This document shows, one piece after another, positions 55,958 through 64,000 of a stretch of DNA of 64,000 nt. The stretch comes from Nitrospirales bacterium. Its GTDB lineage: Bacteria > Nitrospirota > Nitrospiria > Nitrospirales > UBA8639. The position numbers were made by a program, and so were the translations under genes. The notes under the pieces were generated by a model that was not told the origin of the DNA, ran no database searches, and was given only the letters and a program-made list of their open reading frames with translations. The stretch covers positions 2,419 through 66,418 of the forward strand of contig JAAXIB010000088.1 in NCBI GenBank assembly GCA_012270585.1, read 5' to 3'. Within the stretch, counting starts at the first letter, position 1; every line of letters begins with the position of its first letter.

Positions 55958-56797
55958 ATGCACTTCCGAAATTCAGTCAAACACGTGATCCAAACTTTTG
56001 CCCTGTGTCTTGTCCTCATCACCGTGGCGGGATGTGCGACAAACCCGTACACGAACAGATCGCAGTTTCTGCTGATCCCGGAAAGCCAGGAAGTTCACAT
56101 GGGCAACCAGGCCTACGCCCAGGCCCTCAATGATCCAAACGTCGTCATCTCCAAAAACCCGGCTGAAGTGGAACCCGTGGAGCGCGTGGCCGAACGGATC
56201 ATTGCCGTGGCCAAGAAATCCAAATACGCCGAACGCGCAAAGTCGTTTCAATGGGAAGTCACGGTGATCAAGGATGACAAGACCAAAAATGCCTGGGCCC
56301 TGCCCGGCGGCAAAATCGCCTTCTACACGGGCATTTTCCCTGAGGCGAAAAACGAAAACGGATTGGCGGCGATCATGGGCCATGAAGTGGTTCACGCCTT
56401 AGCCCGGCACGGTGCCGAACGGGTCAGCCAGCATACGGCGGCTAATTTGGGAATGCAGGTCGCCATAGCGGCTTTTGACCTGAAACCTCTCACTCAAACA
56501 TTGGCCATGCAGGCGTTGGGGATAGGCGTCTTATTGCCCTTCAGTCGAAGCCATGAATCGGAAGCGGACTACATCGGGTTACTCCTCGCCGCCGAGGCCG
56601 GATACGACCCCAGAGAAGCCGTGCTTCTGTGGAAACGCATGGCGGAATCTTCCAAAGGTTCCCCCCCGGAATTTCTGTCAACCCACCCTACTCATGAGAC
56701 ACGCATTGAAAACCTTCAAAAATGGATGCCCGAGGCCGTGGCGCGGTACGAACGCGCCGCAAAAGCACCCGTCTCCACCCTTCCCTCTATCGAGTAA
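55958..56797 (+). CDS. M48-family metalloprotease lipoprotein
   Basis: 279 aa. The lipobox VAGC at residue 26 predicts a lipid anchor. The zinc motif GHEVVHALARH has His142, Glu143 and His146, and the third ligand lies in SRSHESEADYIGLLL. This is the Oma1/LoiP/YcaL-like type of envelope quality-control protease. It follows the two M16 genes by 50 bases. Confidence 0.92.
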   Translation: MHFRNSVKHVIQTFALCLVLITVAGCATNPYTNRSQFLLIPESQEVHMGNQAYAQALNDPNVVISKNPAEVEPVERVAERIIAVAKKSKYAERAKSFQWEVTVIKDDKTKNAWALPGGKIAFYTGIFPEAKNENGLAAIMGHEVVHALARHGAERVSQHTAANLGMQVAIAAFDLKPLTQTLAMQALGIGVLLPFSRSHESEADYIGLLLAAEAGYDPREAVLLWKRMAESSKGSPPEFLSTHPTHETRIENLQKWMPEAVARYERAAKAPVSTLPSIE

Positions 56798-56843
56798 AGC
56801 TGTTCAGGTCTCGTATAAGTCGATACAGTATGAAGGATTATCG

Positions 56844-57788
56844 ATGGCTGAGGTGACACGTCGTTCGATTGCAGCGGTTTTCATGATGGTTGTCCTGCTC
56901 CCGAACACGGATGCCGGCGCTTCCGAGATAATTGCTCGCCAGGGATTCTATTTCGGCGCGGACATAGGGGTTTCCGTCCCAAACGAGCTCGAGTCCACCC
57001 GCACAAATAACGGCATTCCGACAAACTGCGACCAATGGTTGGAAAGAGACACGTTGAATGACGGCACGACGGTCCCGCTTCCCTTGGAACAATGTTCACC
57101 CAGGACCCTGCCCGGCCGTCCGAACAGTTTTGATCTTGGCACGGGTTTTCTGACCGGGATAAACCTCGGCTATGCCTTGCATGACCTTCGTCTTGAAGCC
57201 GAATACTTTCGTCGCGAGCAAAGCGGTGCACGTTCAGCACTCAACGTTCCCGGAGATCCCAAACAGGCGGAATTTGTCGAGCGAAGCGAAAAAATCAATG
57301 ATTTTCGTGCCGATAACTTCTTCGCAAACGTCTACTACGATTTTCACGACATGCTATCACCAAGAGTGACTCCCTACCTGGGCGTCGGGTTAGGAGTCAT
57401 GCGCGTACAAATGGATTATTCGGGAACCTCCATCCGAACAAACAACCGAGAAACACTTCACACATTGGGGCGAAATCGCAACGCGGCAGGCCTGGCCTCG
57501 TTAGCCGACGAAGTGCTGTCCGACACGTTGTTCGGGTACCAATGGATAGCCGGCATGGATTACGCATGGAGTGAACGATTTTCAATAGGGTTGAAATTCC
57601 GCTACGGAGGTTCCTTTGACGATTTCGAGGACGGCGATAATGCCTGGAAACCATTGAGAGGTCACGAATCCACGGTCGGGCCAACCCCGGCGACAGGAGC
57701 AAATCTGCCCGTTCGTTACGCCATTCAAGCCGATGATTTCAACTTCTGGGGAATTTCATTGAATCTCAAGTACTTTTTTAACATGTAA
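56844..57788 (+). CDS. Outer-membrane beta-barrel protein
   Basis: 314 aa from ATG 56844. A signal peptide ends near NTDAGASE. Alternating strands follow (GFYFGADIGVSVP, LTGINLGYALHDLRLEAEYF, VTPYLGVGLGVMRVQM, YQWIAGMDYAWSERFSIGLKFRYGG). The last strand ends in Phe then Asn-Met (LNLKYFFNM), close to the usual terminal aromatic signal. It resembles OmpA-like/porin-like barrels; cargo unknown. The frame is open upstream to 56553 only as an antisense-like overlap with the M48 gene. Confidence 0.8.
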   Translation: MAEVTRRSIAAVFMMVVLLPNTDAGASEIIARQGFYFGADIGVSVPNELESTRTNNGIPTNCDQWLERDTLNDGTTVPLPLEQCSPRTLPGRPNSFDLGTGFLTGINLGYALHDLRLEAEYFRREQSGARSALNVPGDPKQAEFVERSEKINDFRADNFFANVYYDFHDMLSPRVTPYLGVGLGVMRVQMDYSGTSIRTNNRETLHTLGRNRNAAGLASLADEVLSDTLFGYQWIAGMDYAWSERFSIGLKFRYGGSFDDFEDGDNAWKPLRGHESTVGPTPATGANLPVRYAIQADDFNFWGISLNLKYFFNM

Positions 57789-57969
57789 AGCCACTCCACA
57801 GAATCCGTACTTCTTGAGAGAAATCATCCACCCCCCGTTTCGCATCGTGTATCGGCGAGACGCAAACGCCGTGCGGATTGTGCGTACATGGCGCAATGAA
57901 CGTCCGCTTCGGCTGACGGAACACCCCTTCTCAACCAACCACTCGTGTGATAGGGTGGCGGAACGTTCC

Positions 57970-59016
57970 ATGCCAAATTACGAATCCACGTTGACACGCT
58001 TCCCATCAATTCTCGTTTTCTGTCTGATCCTCTCGGCTTGCGGGGGAAGCGGTGAACCGGTCGTCGAGATTGCCTTGCACCCGACCAAACCCGACCTGCT
58101 CTATATCGCCACGAACGATTACATCTATAAAACACGCGATTCAGGCAAAACCTGGACAAACGTTTCAAAAGGCATGACGCATTCGCGGGTGATTTCGCTT
58201 GCGGTTGATCCCCTGCTTCCCGCCAACGTGTACGCCGGCACCAAGGGCGATGCGATCTTTAAAAGCTTTAACGGCGGCCACCAGTGGATATCGCAACGCA
58301 AGGGGTTGGAAGGCGTGACCATTACCTCAGTGGTGCATGAAATCAAATTCGTTCCGGGATCGAGCCAACATATTTTTGCCGCAACGTCGATGGGGGTCTT
58401 CGAAACGGAAAATGCCGGAGAAACGTGGGCCAAACGCATGGAAGGCATGATCGAAGTCCTCATGGTCGTTACCATCGACGTGGATCCCAACCAGCCGCAG
58501 ACCCTGTATGCCGGCACCAGCGGGGGAGTCTATCGATCGCTCGACGGAGCCAAAACCTGGATAAAGGTCAACAACGGCCTGGTGCCACCCGACGTACTAA
58601 AATCGTCCCGCGCCCTCGGGGTGGTCAAAATCAAGATCGACCGGCATGCTCCCCATACCGTGTATACCGCCACGTTGAAAGGACTCTATAAAACCACCGA
58701 TGGCGGGGAGTCATGGCAACGTATCGGTGAATCACTCCCCGACCAATTTTTCAGCGATCTCATTCTCGATCCGATGACCCCGGGAGTCGTTTTTGTGGCC
58801 AGTCGGGCCGGAGTCCATACAAGCCGGGACGGCGGCCAAACCTGGGATGCGGTCAATGAGGGGTTGACCAATCTCAACATTCGAGCCTTAGTCATCAGTC
58901 CGACGGATCCTTCGACCTTGTACGTCGGCACCAATCGAGCCGGCCTTTTCCGGACGAACAACGGAGGCCGGTTATGGGAACCCGTTCCATTGACCCCTGC
59001 CCCCCAGAGCCCATGA
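57970..59016 (+). CDS. Ycf48-like beta-propeller lipoprotein
   Basis: 348 aa from ATG 57970. Lipobox LSACG lies within FPSILVFCLILSACGG. Six or seven BNR/Asp-box-like repeats follow, each with the GG-x-W pattern: TRDSGKTWTNVS, SFNGGHQWISQR, ENAGETWAKRM, SLDGAKTWIKV, TTDGGESWQRIG, SRDGGQTWDAVN, TNNGGRLWEPVP. This is the sortilin/Ycf48/HCF136-like seven-bladed propeller. Such proteins serve as assembly factors or glycoside-binding modules; the role here is unknown. Confidence 0.85.
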   Translation: MPNYESTLTRFPSILVFCLILSACGGSGEPVVEIALHPTKPDLLYIATNDYIYKTRDSGKTWTNVSKGMTHSRVISLAVDPLLPANVYAGTKGDAIFKSFNGGHQWISQRKGLEGVTITSVVHEIKFVPGSSQHIFAATSMGVFETENAGETWAKRMEGMIEVLMVVTIDVDPNQPQTLYAGTSGGVYRSLDGAKTWIKVNNGLVPPDVLKSSRALGVVKIKIDRHAPHTVYTATLKGLYKTTDGGESWQRIGESLPDQFFSDLILDPMTPGVVFVASRAGVHTSRDGGQTWDAVNEGLTNLNIRALVISPTDPSTLYVGTNRAGLFRTNNGGRLWEPVPLTPAPQSP

Positions 59017-59155
59017 GCAGGTGCCATGAAGCAAATCTCTGAACCGGAGCGAAGAGGATCTCCCTGCTACGATGGCCTCTCTTGCAGAGGGTCCGGCACT
59101 GTATTATAGTAATTGCAAGGGAACGACGATCCTCAAATACGTACCCGCCGTAATC

Positions 59156-60166
59156 ATGGACATCACCCGTCGCAAATTGTTTCAATTAAGCGGTCTGGGA
59201 ACCCTGGCAGGTCTAGGCAGCCTCACCGGCGGGTGCGACCTCGGCAGCATGTTTGCCGTCCCTCCCCGCGAAACACGGTATTTCACGCCCAATGACAAAT
59301 TTTATACCGTCAATTATATGGACTCTCCGTACAACTTCACGCGCGATCTTGACCAGGAACAATGGCAAATGGTGGTCAAGGGCGCAGTCAGCAACCCCAT
59401 GGTACTCAGGTGGCGGGACGTCCTGAATCGCAAACCGTTCGACCAGGTTTCCACACTCATATGTATCGATACCCTTCCGGGGGGGACGAGTCTGGGCAAT
59501 GCAATTTGGCGAGGGATTTCTCTGAAAGAGTTGCTCATCGAAGCCGGAGCCGATCCTGAAACCGCACGGGACGTCATTTTTCGAGGAGCCGACGCCTATC
59601 ATGACAGCATCCCCTTTGAACGGGCCATGCACGATGAAGTGATGTTGGCCTATCTCATGAACGGAGAAAAACTCCCGAAGGCCCATGGATTTCCGCTCCG
59701 TCTGATCGTACCCGGGTTATACGGCATCAAGAACGTCAAATGGATTACGGAAATCGAAGTGTATAACGGAGACTATCAGGGGTATTGGCAACGCAAAGGA
59801 TGGACCGACGAGGGGACGATCCATATTTTTTCCCGCATCGACAGTCCCGGACATTATCAGGACCTCCGCGGACCCCACGTTCAGTTCCGCGGCGTTGCAT
59901 TCGGCGGACCCAACTCCATCGCCCATGTGCATCTGAGTTTCGACCAGGAGAAAACCTGGAGCGAAGCCACCATCGAACCACCTCAATCCCCTTGGTCCTG
60001 GGTGATCTGGAACTATCAACGGGACGACATGCCGGACGGCAAGAGCATGGTCTCCGTTCGTGCCATCGATACCACCGGCACCGTGCAAACCTCGACAATC
60101 ACCCGTCCCCAACCCAACGGCGCCACGGGCCTGCACAGCATCGTGGTGAACGTACGCAACGCCTAG
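59156..60166 (+). CDS. Tat-exported sulfite-oxidase-fold molybdopterin protein
   Basis: 336 aa from ATG 59156. The N-terminus has a twin-arginine motif (TRRKLFQLSGLGTLAG) and a GGC at residue 27 that might be lipidated. The Mo-binding domain is recognisable (WQMVVKGAVSNPMVLRWRDVL, QVSTLICIDTLPGGTSLGNAIWRG with putative ligand Cys103, HGFPLRLIVPGLYGIKNVKWIT). The C-terminal dimerisation domain is present (VQFRGVAFGGPNSIAHVHLSFD). It is in the sulfite oxidase/YedY superfamily. Substrate unknown; sulfite or methionine sulfoxide are candidates. Confidence 0.88.
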   Translation: MDITRRKLFQLSGLGTLAGLGSLTGGCDLGSMFAVPPRETRYFTPNDKFYTVNYMDSPYNFTRDLDQEQWQMVVKGAVSNPMVLRWRDVLNRKPFDQVSTLICIDTLPGGTSLGNAIWRGISLKELLIEAGADPETARDVIFRGADAYHDSIPFERAMHDEVMLAYLMNGEKLPKAHGFPLRLIVPGLYGIKNVKWITEIEVYNGDYQGYWQRKGWTDEGTIHIFSRIDSPGHYQDLRGPHVQFRGVAFGGPNSIAHVHLSFDQEKTWSEATIEPPQSPWSWVIWNYQRDDMPDGKSMVSVRAIDTTGTVQTSTITRPQPNGATGLHSIVVNVRNA

Positions 60167-60298
60167 GCCCGTATTGTCCACCAATCATGTGGCTGTCGGT
60201 GAAATTGGGATTTTGATTTGGAGCATATTTCCTGCCAATGGCGGAAAGCCACATGCCACACAAGAACCCCTCATACAGGCTTGCCGTCTCACACCAAG

Positions 60299-60390
60299 CT
60301 GTCATCCTCGACGGCTTTAATCGAGGATCCAGGTCTTTGCCCGTTGCCTTCTGTCTCCCTCTCCCCCTGGGAGAGGGTTGGGGATGAGGG
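60299..60390. repeat. REP-like repeat plus CCCTCTCCC hairpin
   Basis: 60299-60332 (CTGTCATCCTCGAC...GTCGAGG-type palindrome ending GGATCCAG) is the reverse complement of the 27611 unit at 32 of 34 bases. 60357-60377 is the CCCTCTCCC/GGGAGAGGG hairpin, followed by TTGGGGATGAGGG. The ATG inside that last string is the best start codon of the methylase gene. Confidence 0.85.
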
Positions 60391-61246
60391 AGGGATTCAA
60401 ACTGAGACACTACGAATACGGTGGCGTAGAAATATTCGTGGGCGACAGTCGAGACATCCTCCCACAACTTGAAACCCGTTCGGTTCAATGTTGCGTGACT
60501 TCGCCACCATATTGGGGATTGCGAGACTACGATCATTCAGCACAGATAGGCGCTGAATCCTCTCCTGAAGCATACGTGGAGAACCTCGTGGAGATTTTCC
60601 GCGAAGTTCGAAGAGTACTGGCTGATGATGGCACGTTTTGGCTGAACATCGGTGACGGATACGCCCGCAACGGCGGAACCGGGAATTGTGGCCCCAATGC
60701 ACAGGTTGGCAACACCAAGAAATTGATTCAAAGACGCAACTGTACTGTACCCGATTGTTGGGGACTGAAAGACCGCGATCTGATGGGATTGCCGTGGCGA
60801 GTGGCGTTTGCGCTGCAAGCAGATGGGTGGTTGCTGCGTTCGAAGATCACTTGGGTAAAGAAAGCTCCCATGCCGGAGAGCGTCAGAAATCGTCCCTCAA
60901 ACGCAACCGAAGAGGTTTTCCTTTTCTCGAAAACTCCAAATTACCATTACGACAATCAAGCCGTCCGCGAGGAAACCGGTGCCAATCTCAAGAATTATTG
61001 GTTATTGGGACCCGATTCCAGTGGCACGCCCCATCCCGCCGTTTTCCCAAAAGAATTGGCAAGGCGCTGCATCCTCTTGAGCACTCGTCCCGGAGATTTG
61101 GTCCTTGACCCGTTTTCCGGTTCTGGAACAACTGGCTTGGTGGCTGTGGAACTGCGATTCTTATTGAACTGAACGAAGAATACGTGACACACTCAAAAAC
61201 ACGGTTCGATAACGTCGTACAACAAGCCCTTCCCATCTGGTCATAG
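60384..61246 (+). pseudogene. Type II DNA methyltransferase (SPPY type) with 3' frameshift
   Basis: From ATG 60384 the product shows motif IV TSPPYWGLRDYDH, VRRVLADDGTFWLNIGDGY, LPWRVAFALQADGWLLRSKITW and late motif I LDPFSGSGTTGLVAVE, the motif order of N4-cytosine (or beta-class adenine) methylases. The frame ends prematurely at TGA 61170-61172. The normal ending continues in another frame: GCGTAILIELNEEYVTHSK, to TAG 61244-61246. So one indel near 61136-61144 truncates the last 25-30 residues. The next gene resembles a restriction endonuclease. Confidence 0.82.
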
Positions 61247-61270
61247 CTACTTGCTTCTCGACTTGTGCCC

Positions 61271-61681
61271 ATGAAAACACTCGCGGAATTGCGGCGAAGC
61301 TATCACTACAAAATCGGCTCACAGATCGTTCGAATTTCCAAAAAAGATGGACAATCCTATCCTAATTTCGCTGACGGCAGCAGCCAATCCAGCGTTCTTA
61401 TTGCAAATGGTATCGCAAAGGAACTTGGACTTTCCACCAGGAAAAGCCCAAGCATTACGGGACAAACGGCAGGCACACTATTCGAAAAACTCACCTGCGA
61501 GTTTATAGAGGACGCGTTCACGGCTATCAGACATTTGCGTCCCGGTCGATCTCGCCATTTGACGCGCTCAATCTGCAACCGACTGATTTCGTCACGAGCA
61601 CACGACTGCAATCGTCTCTCTCTGAAGCGACTTGGGCAAATCCAATTCCGAACCCGGTCCGCGCCAGCTACACTGGATTAG
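61271..61681 (+). pseudogene. NgoMIV-like restriction endonuclease, N-terminal fragment
   Basis: 137 aa from ATG 61271. The first 95 residues (MKTLAELRRSYHYKIGSQ, NFADGSSQSSVLIANGIAKEL, ITGQTAGTLFEKLTCEFIED, AFTAIRHLRPG) align from memory with the N-terminus of NgoMIV (GCCGGC-specific). After LRPG the expected catalytic part (about 190 residues) is missing and the sequence runs abruptly into the 3' end of aspS. The enzyme is therefore broken. Together with the frameshifted methylase it forms a decayed R-M system. Confidence 0.65.
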
Positions 61682-63450
61682 ATCTCAACGTCGAGTTTGA
61701 TGCCGAGTTCCTTGAGTTGGGTTTGCCCGACGCCCGACGGGGCTTCGGTCATCAGGCATTGCACTTTTTGCGTCTTGGGGAAGGGAATCACTTCTCGAAT
61801 GGACTCGGTTTTGCCGAGCAGCATGATCAGACGGTCCAAGCCCAGGGCAATCCCACCGTGAGGCGGCGCGCCATACTCCAACGCGTCCAGCAAAAACCCG
61901 AACTTCTCCTGAGCGGCCTCCTTGGAAATCCCCAGCAGGTTGAACACCTTGTGCTGCAACTCACTCCGGTGGATACGAATACTTCCCCCGCCGATCTCAA
62001 ACCCGTTGAGGACCACGTCATAGGCTTGTGCGTGAACGTGCAACGGATCGGAATCCAGGTTGGGAAGATCATCCGCGCAAGGCGACGTAAAGGGATGATG
62101 AAGCGCCACGTATCGTTGCTCCACCTCATCGTATTCAAACATGGGAAAATCCGCCACCCAGACCGGCTCCCATCTATCATAATCGACCAACTGCAATTCG
62201 ACCCCAAGGTATGATCGAAGTCGGCCCAGTACCTCATACGTCACGGCAGGTTGATCCGCGACAAAGAGCAGGAGATCTCCGGGACCGGCGTCCGGGAGCG
62301 CCCGTTGCAAGAGGGCGGCGTCAAGGAATTTGGCAATCGCCGACTCAAGCTGCCACCCTTGGACAATCTTGACCCAGGCGAGGCCTTTGGCTCCAAACCC
62401 TTTGGCGACTTCAATGAGCCGGTCGATTCGGCTGCGCGCGATGTCCGCGCCGCCCTTGACCGCGAGCCCGGAGACCTGCCCGCCTTTTTCCACCGTCTCC
62501 CGGAACACTTTGAACTCGACGTGTTTGGCGACCTCGTTCAGGTCACGAAGCTCCAATCCGAATCGACGATCGGGTTTGTCGGTCCCATACCGCGACATGG
62601 CTTCCTGATAGGTCAGGCGTGGGAACGGAGACGGCAACGAAATGCCCGCGGCTTCCTTGCACACGAGTCTCAACAACTCTTCCGTCAGGTTCATGACGTC
62701 GTCACGGTCCACAAACGACATCTCAAGGTCGATTTGCGTAAACTCGGGTTGCCGGTCGAGCCGGAGGTCTTCGTCGCGGAAGCATCGAGCGATTTGAAAG
62801 TACCGGTCGGCTCCACCGACCATCAGGATCTGTTTGAACAATTGCGGCGATTGCGGCAAGGCAAAGAATGCCCCCTGATTGACGCGACTCGGCACCAGGT
62901 AGTCTCTGGCTCCTTCGGGGGTACTTTTCGTGAGGATCGGAGTCTCGATTTCCAAAAACCGCCGTTCATGGAGAAACTGCCTGGTCCGATAAGCCACGTC
63001 ATGACGTAGCGTGAGTAACCGCTGCATGGGAGGCCGGCGTAAATCCAAATACCGATGTTTCAAACGAAGGGCTTCGGTGGCCTGACTGTCGTCTTCGATT
63101 AAAAAAGGCGGAGTATTAGCCCGATTCAACACTTCCAGGCCGTCAACTTGGATTTCGATTTCTCCCGTCGTGATCTGTGGGTTAATCGATTCCTCGGGTC
63201 TGAGCCGCACCGTTCCCGTGGCGGCAATCACAAATTCGTTGCGGAGTTCATTGGCTTGTTCATGAATGGCTTGGTCGCTCTCCACGTCAAACACGAGTTG
63301 CGTTACCCCGAACCGATCACGCACGTCGATAAACAACACGCCCCCGTGATCGCGCCGGCCATGCACCCATCCCATCAACGTGACGGTTTGGCCATCCTGC
63401 TCACGCGTTAATTCTCCACAATGGTGTGTCCGCTTCACTGTGTTGCTCAC
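61678..63450 (-). CDS. aspS: Aspartyl-tRNA synthetase
   Basis: 590 aa, the bacterial type. The N-terminal OB anticodon-binding domain has VTLMGWVHGRRDHGGVLFIDVRD. The class II core shows FLEIETPILTKSTPEGARDYLVP, QSPQLFKQILMVGGADRYFQIARCFRDEDLRLDRQPEFTQID and motif 3 PHGGIALGLDRLIMLL. The bacterial insertion (GAD domain) lies between. The C-terminus runs beyond the core by about 30 residues. The start ATG 63450 overlaps the stop of the upstream pseudouridine synthase gene by four bases. Unbroken. Confidence 0.97.
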   Translation of the reverse strand: MSNTVKRTHHCGELTREQDGQTVTLMGWVHGRRDHGGVLFIDVRDRFGVTQLVFDVESDQAIHEQANELRNEFVIAATGTVRLRPEESINPQITTGEIEIQVDGLEVLNRANTPPFLIEDDSQATEALRLKHRYLDLRRPPMQRLLTLRHDVAYRTRQFLHERRFLEIETPILTKSTPEGARDYLVPSRVNQGAFFALPQSPQLFKQILMVGGADRYFQIARCFRDEDLRLDRQPEFTQIDLEMSFVDRDDVMNLTEELLRLVCKEAAGISLPSPFPRLTYQEAMSRYGTDKPDRRFGLELRDLNEVAKHVEFKVFRETVEKGGQVSGLAVKGGADIARSRIDRLIEVAKGFGAKGLAWVKIVQGWQLESAIAKFLDAALLQRALPDAGPGDLLLFVADQPAVTYEVLGRLRSYLGVELQLVDYDRWEPVWVADFPMFEYDEVEQRYVALHHPFTSPCADDLPNLDSDPLHVHAQAYDVVLNGFEIGGGSIRIHRSELQHKVFNLLGISKEAAQEKFGFLLDALEYGAPPHGGIALGLDRLIMLLGKTESIREVIPFPKTQKVQCLMTEAPSGVGQTQLKELGIKLDVEI

Positions 63451-64000
63451 CCTTCTCGAGTCCTTGTACGACCACGACCTTTCACGACTCGTCCGGACCG
63501 ACGGACATTGCCGGAAGCCGGACGCGCCTTGCGGCCCTTGCTGCTTGAATTTCTCTTTGCCGGCGAATTCGTTTGACGCACGCGCGGCGGCCCAGTATCC
63601 CTATCCGGCTTCGAGCTTTGCAAGTCGGACCGCGAAGCCCTTGCCCTGACCTTCCGGGGCTTGGTCGTTCGATGCGCGATGGCCCGCAGGGCATTGGCTT
63701 CGGCATCGGTGGCAAACCGGCAAGCGCCCACGGGCAAATCTCCCAGGTCAAGTGGGCCGAAACGAATTCTTTTGATGCGCATGACCCGATGGCCCAAGGC
63801 TTCCAGCATGCGCTTGATCTGATGCTTCCTGCCTTCGTGAATCGTGAGTTCCAGCCATGAATTGGCCTTAGCTTTCCCGGATTTTCTGATCGTAGCGGGT
63901 GCCGTCATCCCGTCATCCAAGGCGATACCATCTTGAAGATTTTGGATTTCCTCTTCCGTACACACACCCGAGACTTTTACCAGATAGGTCTTGGGCACGT
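63447..64000 (-). CDS. Pseudouridine synthase, RsuA/RluB type, C-terminal part
   Basis: The gene enters from the right window edge, so the S4 domain and the catalytic Asp are not visible. The visible part contains VPKTYLVKVSG, WLELTIHEGRKHQIKRMLEALGHRVMRIKRIRFGPLDLGDLPVGACR, the standard C-terminal fold of 16S/23S pseudouridine synthases of the RsuA family. A basic, low-complexity tail of about 80 residues follows (KVRARASRSDLQS..., RNSSSKGRKARPA), likely RNA-binding and disordered. It is coupled to aspS by ATGA overlap. Confidence 0.85.
   Translation of the reverse strand, partial: VPKTYLVKVSGVCTEEEIQNLQDGIALDDGMTAPATIRKSGKAKANSWLELTIHEGRKHQIKRMLEALGHRVMRIKRIRFGPLDLGDLPVGACRFATDAEANALRAIAHRTTKPRKVRARASRSDLQSSKPDRDTGPPRVRQTNSPAKRNSSSKGRKARPASGNVRRSGRVVKGRGRTRTREG

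Noticed and set aside
61556-61681. A second coding frame after the endonuclease fragment (LNLQPTDFVTSTRLQSS)
   Set aside because: It continues antisense into aspS, and no family or start could be assigned; at most it is a relic of the lost endonuclease or another gene.

Overview
The window looks like a metagenome-type contig from a Gram-negative bacterium that is most plausibly a Nitrospirota (Nitrospira-like) member. That assignment is inference, from the general look of the proteins and the set of conserved hypotheticals; no search was run. Positions 1-3983 have very different composition: about 70% G+C by eye, strong GC-ending codons and no AT-rich spacers. From about 4060 on the DNA is mid-GC with AT-rich intergenic regions. 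The change falls exactly at a tRNA-Pro gene, so the left arm is either a second organism joined by assembly across the conserved tRNA or DNA inserted at that tRNA.

Layout. 1-3937: ilvC 3' end, a class I methyltransferase, two alpha/beta hydrolases and a polytopic membrane protein. 3984-5408: tRNA-Pro, rdgB and rph. 5490-8714: a 43-aa membrane peptide, serS, a small lipoprotein, a RelE/XRE toxin-antitoxin pair and tRNA-Ser. 8963-26454: an iron-uptake region with a TonB protein of unusual spacer, one intact FecA-like STN receptor, three receptor genes carrying frameshifts, a deletion or a stop codon, a PepSY membrane-protein trio, a FecI sigma-factor remnant and a TPR lipoprotein. It is interrupted at 15482-17320 by three toxin-antitoxin loci, two of which have broken toxins. 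26521-36661: mixed housekeeping and conserved hypotheticals, including DUF5674, a J-domain protein, a putative Mo carrier, an FNR-like reductase, DAHP synthase, MerC-like and Fur-family proteins, a DUF6445-like protein, recN and trxA. 37023-43529: two TPR/solenoid exported proteins, a full-length Lhr helicase and small zinc-ribbon or hypothetical proteins.

43884-51264 holds an envelope redox and metal set: exported MsrA, CopD, CopC, a trypsin/PDZ protease, a VKOR-thioredoxin fusion, a sulfite-oxidase-fold protein and a dipeptide epimerase. 52880-60166 is a co-directional run of envelope genes: a catalytic and a non-catalytic M16 peptidase, an M48 lipoprotein protease, an outer-membrane barrel, a Ycf48-like propeller lipoprotein and a Tat-exported sulfite-oxidase-fold protein. 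60384-61681 is a broken restriction-modification locus (SPPY methylase plus the N-terminus of an NgoMIV-like endonuclease). 61678-64000 holds aspS and a partial RsuA/RluB-type pseudouridine synthase.

Two themes stand out. First, lesions are concentrated in accessory genes (receptors, toxins, sigma factor, TetR, R-M), while long housekeeping genes in the same DNA are open, which points to genuine decay rather than random sequencing error. Second, REP-like palindromic repeats are dispersed through intergenic DNA, and some touch coding sequence: one forms the N-terminus of Lhr, one lies at the truncated 5' end of a small gene, and one lies at the start of the methylase.
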